From a bacterium (GTDB lineage Bacteria > Pseudomonadota > Alphaproteobacteria > CAJXXZ01 > DAHXLG01), in the NCBI GenBank assembly GCA_027371775.1, contig DAHXLG010000001.1, forward strand, positions 1-64,000: a stretch of 64,000 nucleotides of DNA, read 5' to 3'. Shown here in pieces: positions 26,335 to 35,844 of this stretch (its first letter is position 1; the number at the start of each line of letters is the position of its first letter). Both the position numbers and the translations under genes were made by a program. The notes beneath the pieces are model-generated. The model ran no database searches. It was not told the origin of the DNA and saw nothing but the letters and a program-made list of their open reading frames with translations.

Positions 26335-27248
26335 TGCAAGGTTGGACAACTTATGGAATAGTTGGTCCAACAGCTAGTGGGAAGAGCAAGGTTGCTAATA
26401 AATTAATTAAAACAGGAAAATGCATAATTATTAATGCAGATAGCCAGCAGATTTTTTGGCATCTTCCAATTTTGTCCGCAATTCCACAAGATTTATCAGG
26501 ACATGTTTTGTATGGAATATTAGATCATAATGACGTTGGTAACTTTAGTGTTGCAAAATGGGCTAAGCTAGTTCATGAAGAAGTGAAGTTTGTTCATTCT
26601 CAGGGAAAAATTGCTATTTTGGTCGGCGGTACTGGAATGTATTTTAAAGCTTTGCAAGATGGAATTGTTCAAATGCCAGAGTTGAATAATGATATAGAAA
26701 GTTATGTTAGCAATTTAACTATTGAGCAGCTGAAATCTCATGTTTCTAATCAATATGCAGCGATTATTCATGATCGCAGAAGATTGCAAAAAGCTGCTGG
26801 AATTTTCCTTCAAACAAACAAGCATATCGAAGAATGGTATTGCGGCAAGCGGGATTTCAAATTGCCTATTAAGGTGTACGCGCTTTTGCCAGATCGCATC
26901 CAAATTTGGAGAAATATTGAAAAAAGATTAGCTAGATTAGATGAAATGATTTGTCAGGTAATTGAATTTTCAAGCAAGCATAAATGTGATATTGAAATGA
27001 TTGGGTATGATGAGATTTTAGAGTTTATCCATGAATTTAAAATTAATTCTGTTGATCAATATTTGGCTATTTCTGGAAGTGAGTTTGAGGCTAAGAAAAA
27101 AGAGCTAAAAGAAATTGTTTTATATAGAACAAGGCAGTACGCCAAAAGACAGTCTACATACATTCGTAATTGTTTGGATGCTGAAATTATCAACGATGCC
27201 GATATTTTGTATGAAAAATTGATTGATAGTTTGAATCAGCATGAATAG
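26334..27248 (+). CDS. miaA: tRNA dimethylallyltransferase
   Basis: MiaA adds dimethylallyl to A37 of tRNAs reading U-starting codons. The P-loop is GPTASGKSKVA near residue 10-20, followed by INADSQQIF, ILDHNDVGNFSVAKW and VGGTGMYFKALQDG. The C-terminal KKKELKEIVLYRTRQYAKRQ matches the 'TRxYAKRQxTW' region. The 304 residues are normal. Translational coupling to fabF through TAATG is an unusual partnership. The family call is certain. Confidence 0.96.
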   Translation: MQGWTTYGIVGPTASGKSKVANKLIKTGKCIIINADSQQIFWHLPILSAIPQDLSGHVLYGILDHNDVGNFSVAKWAKLVHEEVKFVHSQGKIAILVGGTGMYFKALQDGIVQMPELNNDIESYVSNLTIEQLKSHVSNQYAAIIHDRRRLQKAAGIFLQTNKHIEEWYCGKRDFKLPIKVYALLPDRIQIWRNIEKRLARLDEMICQVIEFSSKHKCDIEMIGYDEILEFIHEFKINSVDQYLAISGSEFEAKKKELKEIVLYRTRQYAKRQSTYIRNCLDAEIINDADILYEKLIDSLNQHE

Positions 27249-27339
27249 AATTTAAATTTTTCTTATAATGAGAAATAAATTCAAGTATTTTATCTTATAT
27301 TGCTGTGTGTTAAGTTAAACAATTAGTTTTTTTTGCAAG

Positions 27340-27395
27340 TTGTGTTTTATCATCAGGGTGCTAACGTTCTAATTATTGCATTTAACAATATTTAG
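27340..27395 (+). pseudogene. Fragment copy of the lipase-like gene
   Basis: The bases atcatcagggtgctaacg and ctaattattgcatttaacaa match 28352-28406 of the downstream lipase-like gene (atcatccgggtgctaaag and so on) with about eight differences. Same orientation, 1 kb upstream of the parent. Around it, a second repeat pair occurs: gttaaacaattagttttttt and ttcttgatttta-cagatggtt at about 27314-27440 recur at about 27585-27658. A minus-strand frame at 27815-28000 is not convincing. Confidence 0.8.
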
Positions 27396-28083
27396 CTTCT
27401 TGATTTTACAGATGGTTATGAAAAAGATCGCTTTGCATTATGTTTTTTATGTATTTATTTGCTAGTTTTGCAAGAACAAAATAGCTTAAATGATAAGATA
27501 TTGCAGTGTTTTGCTAAATAGTTGATTGCTTATGTTGCTTGTATTGTGCTTGTATTGGTGAGTATAAACATTATCGAAAAAAAAGTTAAACAATTAGTTT
27601 TTTTGGAATTATATTCTTGATTTTAAACAGATGGTTGGAAAAAAATTGCTTTAGTTTAATTGGAAAGTATAAAATTTTTGGCTAGTTTCGATACCAACAA
27701 ATATTATCATTCTCATGATAGTTTGTAAGCTTTGCAGCAGGTTGAGTAGTGCATAAATTTGTATCAGATTGCCAGCAACAAGAATTTGTTTGTTAGCAAT
27801 GTTTGACTACTTGGTTATTTATAACCGCCAGTTCTAGCCAAATTATTATTGCGTTTAAAGCTAATAAAAACTCTGGTTTTGTTGAAATTATAATTATGGA
27901 AGTAAGGATCAGTATCCTGTTGGTTGGTTATCAACAAATAATCCATTTGATGTAAAGTATGAAACCCTATCTTTTTATTACTGTTCAATTTTTCGACCAA
28001 AATAGAATTGCTCTAGTTATTGTATTTTTGTTTTTGCTGTGTCAGCATATACAATAATGATTTATAAGTTAAGGGAGGATAAC

Positions 28084-29130
28084 GTGATAAAGGGATTAAT
28101 ATTGTTGTGCGCGCTAGGAGCTCATGCTACATTTATATCGGCAGCAGAGCTTTGTGTGCCAGGTAGTTTGTATAAAGGCGTTGATATCAGAAGCATGGTT
28201 GCAAAAGCTGCATTGATTAATCCTTATGTCATGCATCCAAGAGCAAATTTGGTCTATGAAGGTTGGAATATTCAGCGTTTTTATGGTGATTATTATTATT
28301 GCAACTATTATGCTGGTTGTAGTGGCGCAGTAAATATTTATGATAATAATTTTGTGCTTCATCATCCGGGTGCTAAAGTGCTAATTATTGCATTTAATAA
28401 TATTGATAAAGATTCGAATGGGCCGTGTCTTGCTTGTGTGCCAATTCAAGCAAGGAAGTATTATGCAAAAGGTGCTGTGTTAGATTTTTTTAATATCGAT
28501 TCTAATGTGGTTAGACTAAGTGGGAAGTTTGGTCAGCTTTTTTGTTTGGTAAGCCAAGCGGTTATTTCATGTGAACAGGCGGTATTCAATATTATAAATG
28601 AGATGGGAATTAACTTGATGGAGACGAAAATTATTATGACAGGTTTTTTTATCGGAGCTTCGGTTGCAACTCTTTTTGCTGCTTCTATGTTTCAGCATAT
28701 GCGTCTTGAAAATAATAATGCTGGGAATATTTCTGTTATTGCGTTTAGCGATTTTCCTTGTTGTTCCAAAGAGGCTGGCTTTATTTTGTCCAATCGTCTT
28801 GGGCTTAATGCAGATGGAAGATGCTCTCAAATAGTACGCGTGGTAGGAAAATCGATTGGAATTATATATGATAACCAAGATGATTGCCATGATAAAGCTT
28901 TTGGTCTTTATTACCTTATTAAGAGTATAAAATTGAAGTTATGCTATAGAGAAATTGGCTTTCGGTTAATAGATAATAAGAAGTATTTTTCTTTATTTAT
29001 GCAAAGAGAGAAAGTTAAGTTTAAATGGAAAGGTTTTGAAGATCGTATAGCTTGTCCACTAGTGTTTCATGAGCATGAATACGCTGATGAAGATTCTGTA
29101 AGCGCCAAATATAGTCCAACAGTTGATTAG
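28084..29130 (+). CDS. Secreted class 3 lipase-fold protein lacking the catalytic Ser
   Basis: The 348-residue protein starts at GTG 28084 after a strong AGGGAGGA, with a signal peptide (IKGLILLCALGAHATFISA). The core resembles the class 3 lipase fold: GAKVLIIAFNNIDKD at the 'VAFRGT' strand, KIIMTGFFIGASVATLFAAS at the nucleophile elbow, and ISVIAFSDFPCCSKEAGFIL at the 'TFGsPRvG' segment. The elbow GHSLGG has become GFFIGA (187-192), so the nucleophile Ser is Phe189. It should not hydrolyse esters by the usual route. It has many Cys (for example YYCNYYAGC, CLAC, CC). The last 72 bases overlap the 3' end of convergent uppP. Role unknown; a binding or effector role is inference. Confidence 0.7.
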   Translation: MIKGLILLCALGAHATFISAAELCVPGSLYKGVDIRSMVAKAALINPYVMHPRANLVYEGWNIQRFYGDYYYCNYYAGCSGAVNIYDNNFVLHHPGAKVLIIAFNNIDKDSNGPCLACVPIQARKYYAKGAVLDFFNIDSNVVRLSGKFGQLFCLVSQAVISCEQAVFNIINEMGINLMETKIIMTGFFIGASVATLFAASMFQHMRLENNNAGNISVIAFSDFPCCSKEAGFILSNRLGLNADGRCSQIVRVVGKSIGIIYDNQDDCHDKAFGLYYLIKSIKLKLCYREIGFRLIDNKKYFSLFMQREKVKFKWKGFEDRIACPLVFHEHEYADEDSVSAKYSPTVD

Positions 29131-29928
29131 CATCCAGAATGTGATACGTAGCATTAGTAATGTTGCTATTCCTCCTAATAATGATCCTGTTATGTATATT
29201 GATATAAATGGGCTGTTTATATTATGTATTATACCAATTAAGGCTGCTCCGGCTGTAATTGGAATGCCTGTTAATATTGTGAAAAACAACGCGTCAAATC
29301 TTCGAAATTGAAATAATCTAAATACGGTAAATGTTATGCCCATGCGCGAAATACCTGGAATTAAAGCTAAAGAAATCAATAGTCCAATTAATATGCTTGA
29401 AGAATAATTGATGCTTGAAATGCTTTTTCTAGCTGGTAATAAATCGGCTAATAACATGCTTATTGCGGCAGCTAAGTTGCAATATAATGGAGATATTTCT
29501 GGTTTTACATCCTTGATGAGAAATCCTATAACGATTGTTGGTAGCGTTATTAGTATCAGATTGATTAAAATTTTTATGTTAAATGAGATGTTTTTTGTAC
29601 CAAGAATAGTGCATGCGAGCTTGTGGTTAAGTGATCTTGTTTTTTTATTTTTTATAGTTGATGATTGATGCAGTATTTTTAAGGTTGAGCGAAATAGAAA
29701 AATCAATCTATGTTTTATGAATGGCCAACATGTTATGGTAAATGCTATCGACGTTCCAAGATGCAGGATTTCACTTGGCACAGTCTGCATAGCTAATTTG
29801 TTAGATAAAAGTTCAATATGCATAGATGAGCTGATTGGAAATGCTTCTAAAATGCCTTGAATGGCGGAAAATATTAAGATTGATATCAAATTTGTTGTGT
29901 TTGCAATTTGTGTAATAATGCTAAGCAT
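29059..29928 (-). CDS. uppP: Undecaprenyl-diphosphatase UppP (BacA)
   Basis: UppP recycles undecaprenyl diphosphate, the lipid carrier of peptidoglycan precursors, and confers bacitracin tolerance. The two active-site motifs are present: QGILEAFPISSSMH near residue 24-37 (family QGxTExLPxSSSxH) and IPGISRMGIT (family PGxSRSGxT, with Met for Ser). About eight membrane segments are visible in 289 residues. Its 3' end overlaps the lipase-like gene by 72 bases in tail-to-tail orientation. Confidence 0.93.
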   Translation of the reverse strand: MLSIITQIANTTNLISILIFSAIQGILEAFPISSSMHIELLSNKLAMQTVPSEILHLGTSIAFTITCWPFIKHRLIFLFRSTLKILHQSSTIKNKKTRSLNHKLACTILGTKNISFNIKILINLILITLPTIVIGFLIKDVKPEISPLYCNLAAAISMLLADLLPARKSISSINYSSSILIGLLISLALIPGISRMGITFTVFRLFQFRRFDALFFTILTGIPITAGAALIGIIHNINSPFISIYITGSLLGGIATLLMLRITFWMLINCWTIFGAYRIFISVFMLMKH

Positions 29929-29999
29929 ATTCTTCCGCCTTTTTTATAATACTTTTTTTATTCTAATTAGGACAAACTAACTAAGTTGGGCTACTTTAG

Positions 30000-30029
30000 C
30001 TTGTTTGATCAAAATTAATTTAGTATAGT
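30000..30029 (+). promoter_or_regulatory. Promoter of dnaK
   Basis: TTGTTT at 30001-30006 and TATAGT at 30024-30029 are 17 bases apart. A C at 30000 makes the -35 read CTTG, which would also suit a heat-shock (sigma-32) -35. Which factor is used cannot be decided by eye. Confidence 0.5.
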
Positions 30030-30080
30030 AATAGTAATCTTAGTTTGTAAAAAAAGAAAACACAATTAAGGAGGAATATT

Positions 30081-31964
30081 ATGAGTAAGGTTATTGGAAT
30101 TGATTTGGGAACTACAAACTCCTGCGTTGCATACGTTGAAAGCACGGGAAGTTTTAAGGTAATTCCAACTAGGTCTGGTTCAAACACGATGCCATCTTTT
30201 GTGGCATTTGATCAAGCTGGTCAGATTTTGGTTGGTAATGTGGCTAAGCGTCGTCCTCCTTCTGAAAGCACGTTTTATGAAACCAAGCGCTTGATTGGAC
30301 GTAGATATGATGAGGCAAAGGATACAATTGCTAAGCATCTTTCATACAAAGTTGTGGCTGCTGATAATGGCGATGCTTGGGTGGAGTGTCGTGGTAAGAA
30401 ATACAGTCCTAGCCAAATAGGTGCGAATATCTTGTCTGCGCTTAAGGAGGATGCTGAAGCTTATCTAGGACACAAAGTTACACAAGCTGTTATCACAGTT
30501 CCAGCATATTTTAACGATGCGCAAAGACAAGCTACTAAAGATGCAGGGCAAATTGCGGGTCTTGAGGTACTTAGAATTATCAACGAGCCAACTGCAGCGG
30601 CTCTTGCGTACGGTTTGGAGAAAAACAAGAGCGGCACGATTGCTGTTTATGATCTAGGCGGAGGTACGTTTGATGTTTCCATTTTATCGATTGCAGATGG
30701 TGTGTTCGAAGTGCTAGCAACAAACGGTGATACAATGCTAGGTGGCGGAGATTTCGATCAGAAGATTGTTGATTTCTTATTGGATGAATATAAGGCACAA
30801 AATGGTGTTGCTCTTGATCTAAATGAAAAAATGGCGTTGCAGCGTTTGAAGGAAGCGGCGGAAAAGGCCAAAATCGAACTTTCAACTGCTCTTGAAACTG
30901 AAATTAGTTTGCCGTTTTTGGCAGCTGATGCAACTGGTCCAAAGCATTTGAATGCTACGTTGAGTCGTGCAAAAATGGAAGCGCTTTGTGATGGATTGGT
31001 GAAACGTACAATTGAGCCATGCAAGAAGGCGCTTGAGGATGCTGGTCTTTCAGCTTCTGATTTAACAGACGTTGTTATGGTTGGTGGTATGACTCGTATG
31101 CCAAAAGTTGTCGAAGAAGTTAAGAAATTTTTTGGCAGAGAGCCGCACAGAGGTGTGAATCCAGATGAAGTTGTGGCCGTTGGTGCAGCAATTCAGGGAG
31201 CTGTTTTGCAAGGTGATATTCAAGATGTTGTGTTGCTAGATGTGACTCCGCTTACACTAGGTATTGAAACAGAAGGCTCAGTGATGACAGCGATTATTCC
31301 TCGTAACACGACAATTCCAAGCAAGAAATCGCAAGTGTTCTCAACGGCTTCGGATAATCAAACGCAAGTGCATATCCGTGTTTTCCAAGGTGAGCGAACA
31401 ATGGCAAATGATAACAAATTTTTGGGTGATTTTGTGCTTGATGGAATTGCGCCAGCTCGTCGTGGAATGCCTCAGATTGAAGTTACATTTGATATGGATT
31501 CAAATGGTATTTTGAATGTGAGTGCTGTTGATAAATCTACTGGTAAGGAACAATCTGTGAAAATTACTTCATCTGGTGGGTTGACTCCAGAAGAAATCAA
31601 GAGAATGATGGACGAAGCTGAGAAATATGCAGAAGAAGATAAAAAGCGCAAGGAAATAATCGAAAAGAAAAATCAAGCGCATGCTTTAGTTAGCAGCGTG
31701 GAGCAAGCTATTGACGAGCATGGTTCTAAGCTATCTGACCAAGAGAAGAAGAATGTGCAAGATGCAGTGGATCGCATGAAGCAAGTTCAAGATTCTGATG
31801 ATATTAATGTTTTAAATGCAGCTATAGAAGATTTGTCTAAGCAGTCTATGAAGCTTGGCGAAATTGTTCATAAGAACACGCAGGAAGGTTCTGCAGCCGG
31901 TTCTTCTGAAAATAAGGGTGGTGGCAATAATGGTGATAACCCTGATGTCGTAGATATTAATTAA
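30081..31964 (+). CDS. dnaK: Chaperone DnaK (Hsp70)
   Basis: DnaK is the ATP-driven Hsp70 of protein folding. The N-terminus [31 protein letters not shown] and [13 protein letters not shown] mark the nucleotide-binding domain. [20 protein letters not shown] lies in the linker and substrate-binding domain. The lid is helical and the tail glycine/asparagine rich, ending NPDVVDIN (family end 'DAEFEEV' type is altered). The 627 residues are normal. AAGGAGG at 30068-30074 is a strong ribosome-binding site. dnaJ follows 0.4 kb downstream with no obvious gene between. Confidence 0.98.
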   Translation: MSKVIGIDLGTTNSCVAYVESTGSFKVIPTRSGSNTMPSFVAFDQAGQILVGNVAKRRPPSESTFYETKRLIGRRYDEAKDTIAKHLSYKVVAADNGDAWVECRGKKYSPSQIGANILSALKEDAEAYLGHKVTQAVITVPAYFNDAQRQATKDAGQIAGLEVLRIINEPTAAALAYGLEKNKSGTIAVYDLGGGTFDVSILSIADGVFEVLATNGDTMLGGGDFDQKIVDFLLDEYKAQNGVALDLNEKMALQRLKEAAEKAKIELSTALETEISLPFLAADATGPKHLNATLSRAKMEALCDGLVKRTIEPCKKALEDAGLSASDLTDVVMVGGMTRMPKVVEEVKKFFGREPHRGVNPDEVVAVGAAIQGAVLQGDIQDVVLLDVTPLTLGIETEGSVMTAIIPRNTTIPSKKSQVFSTASDNQTQVHIRVFQGERTMANDNKFLGDFVLDGIAPARRGMPQIEVTFDMDSNGILNVSAVDKSTGKEQSVKITSSGGLTPEEIKRMMDEAEKYAEEDKKRKEIIEKKNQAHALVSSVEQAIDEHGSKLSDQEKKNVQDAVDRMKQVQDSDDINVLNAAIEDLSKQSMKLGEIVHKNTQEGSAAGSSENKGGGNNGDNPDVVDIN

Positions 31965-32370
31965 TATCTGTTTTTATATCCAATATATTTTAGCGGATTT
32001 TAATTGATCGGTTTTGCTAGATTGTTTGATGTCGGTTCTCAGGTTGCTTAGCGCATGGCTTTGAGTTAGGATACGTGCAAGTTGGCTCAGTAAGCTAGAT
32101 TATTGGTATAACTAGTTAAATAAGATGTGTGGGTTTTGATATTTAGAAGATTCAGATTGAGTTTATTATTTTGCTCTTTATAGAGCTTGGTGTTGTGGGT
32201 AGACTAAAATATCGTGTGTATTGTTTTATTATGGCGCGTAATTTAATGCTGGTTATAAACATATGTTTGGATAGACTGAACTAATATTGCACTGGTGGAA
32301 TTTTGATGTATGCGATAAAATACAAGCATAATGTTCGCGGTTTTAGCGGATGAATCTTTGAAAGGTTTGT
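31965..32370. promoter_or_regulatory. dnaK-dnaJ spacer with a possible dnaJ promoter
   Basis: This 406-base spacer contains no gene. TTGATG at 32303-32308 and CATAAT at 32327-32332 (18-base spacing) could be a separate dnaJ promoter 39 bases before the ATG. Its length argues that dnaJ is not simply translated from a short intercistronic gap. Confidence 0.35.
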
Positions 32371-33522
32371 ATGGATTATTATTCATTGTTAGGTGTAAAA
32401 AAAGGGGCATCAGCAGACGAGATAAAAAAAGCGTATCGTGTGGCTGCAAAAAAATATCATCCAGATTTGGTACGTGATGAGAGCAAAAAAGAAGAAGCGA
32501 AAAAGAAGTTTCAGGAAATTCAAGCTGCCTATGATGTTCTTGGTGATGAAAAAAAGCGTCAAGCATATGATTCTATGGGACACGAGAGTTTCACACGTAC
32601 AGGCGGTGGTGGAAATTATGGTTTCGAGTCTCAAGGTGGATTTGAAGATATTTTTAATGATTTGTTTGGTAGAGGGTTTTCATCTAGAGGATTTAGCTCT
32701 GCCTTTGGCGGTTTTAACTCTGATTCAGGAGAGTATTCAAATGCAGCAAGAGGCGAAGATCTAAGATATTCTCTTGAGCTGGCTCTTGAAGAATCTTTTG
32801 CTGGTAAAGAATTGAAAATACAGTTGCCTAGAATGGTCGTTTGTAAAGGATGCTCTGGGAATGGAAAAGATCCCGAAAGTAAGGCTATAAAGTGTACGAC
32901 ATGTAATGGTACTGGCAGAATTGTTATGCAGCAAATGTTTTTGACTTTGCAGCAGACTTGTCATGATTGTCATGGACGCGGCAACAGACAAGCAGATTGC
33001 AAGCAATGTCGCGGAAAATGCAGGGTGAGTGAGAAGAGTACGATAGATGTGGTTATTCCAAAAGGTGTGACTGATGGAATTAGTTTACGTATGCAGCGTC
33101 AGGGTAATGCCGGTATTGAGGGTGGTCCTGCTGGCGATTTGTTTATTGCAGTGAAGGTGAAAAAGCACGATTTGTTTGTTGTAGAAAATGCTAATTTAAT
33201 TTGTTCTTTCCCAGTGAGTTTAGCAATTGCAGTGTTGGGAGGAGTGATTGAGGTTCCAACTATTGATGGTTCGTTGATTGAGGTGAAAATTCCTGCTGGT
33301 AGCGAAAATGGTGATCGTATTAGAGTTGCTGGCAAAGGAATGCCTATTTTGAGTTCCTTGAAAAGAGATGTTGGACGCGGTGATATGTTTGTGCAAATTG
33401 AATTAGATGTTCCAACTAGTTTGAGTTCCAAAGAGAAAGAGGCTTGGCGCATTTTGCTTGAAGAAGAGAACAGCCCTAAATATAAAAAATTTAAAGCTAA
33501 GCTCAAAAATTATAAAAAATAA
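32371..33522 (+). CDS. dnaJ: Co-chaperone DnaJ (Hsp40)
   Basis: DnaJ delivers substrates to DnaK and stimulates its ATPase. The J domain starts MDYYSLLGVKKGASADEIKK with HPD in KKYHPDLV. A Gly/Phe-rich linker follows (GRGFSSRGFSSAFGGF). The zinc centre has CKGCSGNG, CTTCNGTG, CHDCHGRG and CKQCRGKC; the last repeat has lost the closing Gly. The C-terminal beta domains end normally. At 383 residues it is full length. It pairs with dnaK upstream. Confidence 0.97.
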   Translation: MDYYSLLGVKKGASADEIKKAYRVAAKKYHPDLVRDESKKEEAKKKFQEIQAAYDVLGDEKKRQAYDSMGHESFTRTGGGGNYGFESQGGFEDIFNDLFGRGFSSRGFSSAFGGFNSDSGEYSNAARGEDLRYSLELALEESFAGKELKIQLPRMVVCKGCSGNGKDPESKAIKCTTCNGTGRIVMQQMFLTLQQTCHDCHGRGNRQADCKQCRGKCRVSEKSTIDVVIPKGVTDGISLRMQRQGNAGIEGGPAGDLFIAVKVKKHDLFVVENANLICSFPVSLAIAVLGGVIEVPTIDGSLIEVKIPAGSENGDRIRVAGKGMPILSSLKRDVGRGDMFVQIELDVPTSLSSKEKEAWRILLEEENSPKYKKFKAKLKNYKK

Positions 33523-34411
33523 TGAGCCTTGAAATATATTTTTCAACTGCCTTACTAATGTTTGATTATCGTTGTGATGGGTTTTTTAGATTTTCTAGTA
33601 AGTATTTTGATGGTTTTTTATGGAATATCTAGCAAGTAAAATACAATTTTGCGGTGTGTTTATGTTTAATTCCTAAGTGTTCCGTAGAGTGAATATTCAG
33701 CTTATGTGAAACAGCTTTTCTTGTTTAAGAATAAAACCTTGGAATCGATTCATTTAATTTGCTTTTGAACTTTTAGTATGCAAGTTTTTTTATCCTATTA
33801 TTGAGTCTTTTGAAGTGCATCTTATCAAAGTTCGAATGATAGAAAACTATGTTCAATTCTTTGCATATGCAATGAGCTCAAGAAAAAAATTCTAACATTT
33901 TTAATAGTAATTTTGATAAAGATTTTTGCTTTGTTGATCCTTATGTTTGTATGAAAAATTTTAAACAGGTTATGAGCGAGCAGTTTGTTGGTTAAAGAGA
34001 TTATCTTTAAAACAATCTCATATTAAATTATCATTGGATTGTTATTTCAAATTATATATTTTTGTCAACTACATTTTATCAAATGTATATTAGTTTTTCT
34101 TAATAAGTATTTCTTAACAGCATTTTGGTATTTTTATGAGATGTGTTCAATAATGGTGTGATTCCATTGTATATCTAAAATTCTTTTGCATATGCATATA
34201 GTTTGATATAAGAAGCAATTAGTGTATATTTATTTTTAGCTTGCAACGTTTTATTGCGCAGATTTTTTATGTAATTTGTAGTAATTTTTTCTCTTGGGTT
34301 TATAGCAAAAAATATAAAGATTTATAAAAAAATTCTTGAGCAAAATTTATTTTTTGAACAAATTATTTAAAATGCTAAAAAAGATGCAAAATTCAAATAT
34401 TATATGAATCG
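33523..34411. other. Gene-free spacer between dnaJ and murJ
   Basis: About 890 very AT-rich bases lie between the convergent genes dnaJ and murJ. I see no frame, RNA fold or clear repeat, apart from a short echo of 'ctagtaagtattttgatgg' as 'ctagcaagtaaaat' near 33596-33646. Confidence 0.5.
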
Positions 34412-35719
34412 TTAAACATATTTGTGTTTTATAAGATTAAATGTTAGCCACATAACATGCAACCATGATGCGAATACTGATGCCCATGCAAGACCGATTG
34501 CTTGATATTGTTGCATGAAAATTATGCTTAATACGATGCTGCTAATTGTGTGAATTGTTGCACCTTTTGTTGTCACGCTAATTTGCTTACGTGCAAAAAA
34601 GAAAATTGGCATAATACGGATTAGCAAAAATGCTGGAACACCAAATGAATAAACTTTTAACAAATCAGCTATTGCAACTAAGTCTGCATGTGTGCATTTT
34701 CCATAGTTGAAAACAATTTTTGTAAGAGGAAGTGATGAGGTGAAAAATATAAATGAAATTGGTATGAAAATCACTGCGCAAATTAATAATGAAGAGCGGA
34801 TGATTTTTTTAGAATCGTCTTTATCATGAGTTCGTGTTAATGTCGGTAAAAGCGTTGTGCTGAGAGCTAGAATTAGGCTGATTGGAATTTGTAGTAAACG
34901 TTCTGAGCGATAAAGATATGTTGTAGCTCCTTGTGCAAGAAATGATGTTAGAATAATTACGATTACGCTGTTAATTTGTGCGATGCTTGCGCTGAACATA
35001 ACTGGGAAAAAGTTCTTGAAAAAAGTTTTTAAAATTTCTTTGCTCTCTTTATCTTTTTTGATTGAGAATGTTATTTCTAGCTTTCGATATTGCCAAAATG
35101 TTACTAATGCTTGAATTATTGTTGCAATTAAAAATGCTGGTCCAATAATTAAGTAGTCCATTTTTCTGTATTGTGCAAATAAAATGAATACAAGAAGTGT
35201 TATGTTCCAAAACATAGGCGCAATTGCTGGAATGAAGAATTTCTGATTGTAATTCAATAGCGCTGAAAAAATACCACTTAGGAAAAAGAACAAAATCGAA
35301 AGACTCGTGAATGGAATGAATTTTAAAAACCAATGTAATCTTTCTGGGGTATGCAAGATTCCAGGTGCAAGCATTAATAATGAAGCTCTTGGGAAAAATG
35401 TCTCGAACAAGAAAAATCCGATAAATACGCATGAGAAAATCATGATTATTTTATTTATCAAATTTGTTATCACTTGCTTGTGATGTTTCTTTTCTAAGTC
35501 ATCGATTAATGGTATCAAGACTCCATTAAGTGATCCTTCAGTTGATACTTTCCTAAGTAACGTAGGAATTCTTGTTGCAACAATGATTGCGTCGCTAACT
35601 GCTGAGGTTCCCATCCATGCATTCATTACAATTTCTCTGCCATAACCTGCAATTCGGCTGATAATTGTACCTAACCCTACAATGGATGTGCTTTTTAATA
35701 ATTTAATTATACTGAACAC
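34412..35719 (-). CDS. murJ: Lipid II flippase MurJ (MviN), short form
   Basis: MurJ flips lipid II across the inner membrane. The N-terminus STSIVGLGTIISRIAGYGRE matches the family, and so do IVATRIPTLLRKVSTEGSLN and the central FFPVMFSASIAQINSVI. About twelve membrane segments are present in 435 residues; E. coli MurJ has fourteen in 511, so the last pair is missing. The stop is clean, so this looks like a natural shortening. Divergent from pepA. Confidence 0.92.
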   Translation of the reverse strand: MFSIIKLLKSTSIVGLGTIISRIAGYGREIVMNAWMGTSAVSDAIIVATRIPTLLRKVSTEGSLNGVLIPLIDDLEKKHHKQVITNLINKIIMIFSCVFIGFFLFETFFPRASLLMLAPGILHTPERLHWFLKFIPFTSLSILFFFLSGIFSALLNYNQKFFIPAIAPMFWNITLLVFILFAQYRKMDYLIIGPAFLIATIIQALVTFWQYRKLEITFSIKKDKESKEILKTFFKNFFPVMFSASIAQINSVIVIILTSFLAQGATTYLYRSERLLQIPISLILALSTTLLPTLTRTHDKDDSKKIIRSSLLICAVIFIPISFIFFTSSLPLTKIVFNYGKCTHADLVAIADLLKVYSFGVPAFLLIRIMPIFFFARKQISVTTKGATIHTISSIVLSIIFMQQYQAIGLAWASVFASWLHVMWLTFNLIKHKYV

Positions 35720-35844
35720 TATATAAGTCTAGCATCAATTTTGGGATTCTATCCAGTAGTATCAATTTGTTGGTTGTTATTTATGTTTATATTGTTTGCT
35801 TTTTTGAGTAGCTTTTTGATGTCTAAATAAAATATAATGATTTT

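Noticed and set aside
30580-31024. Minus-strand frames over dnaK
   Set aside because: Antisense shadows of a highly conserved gene with biased codon use.
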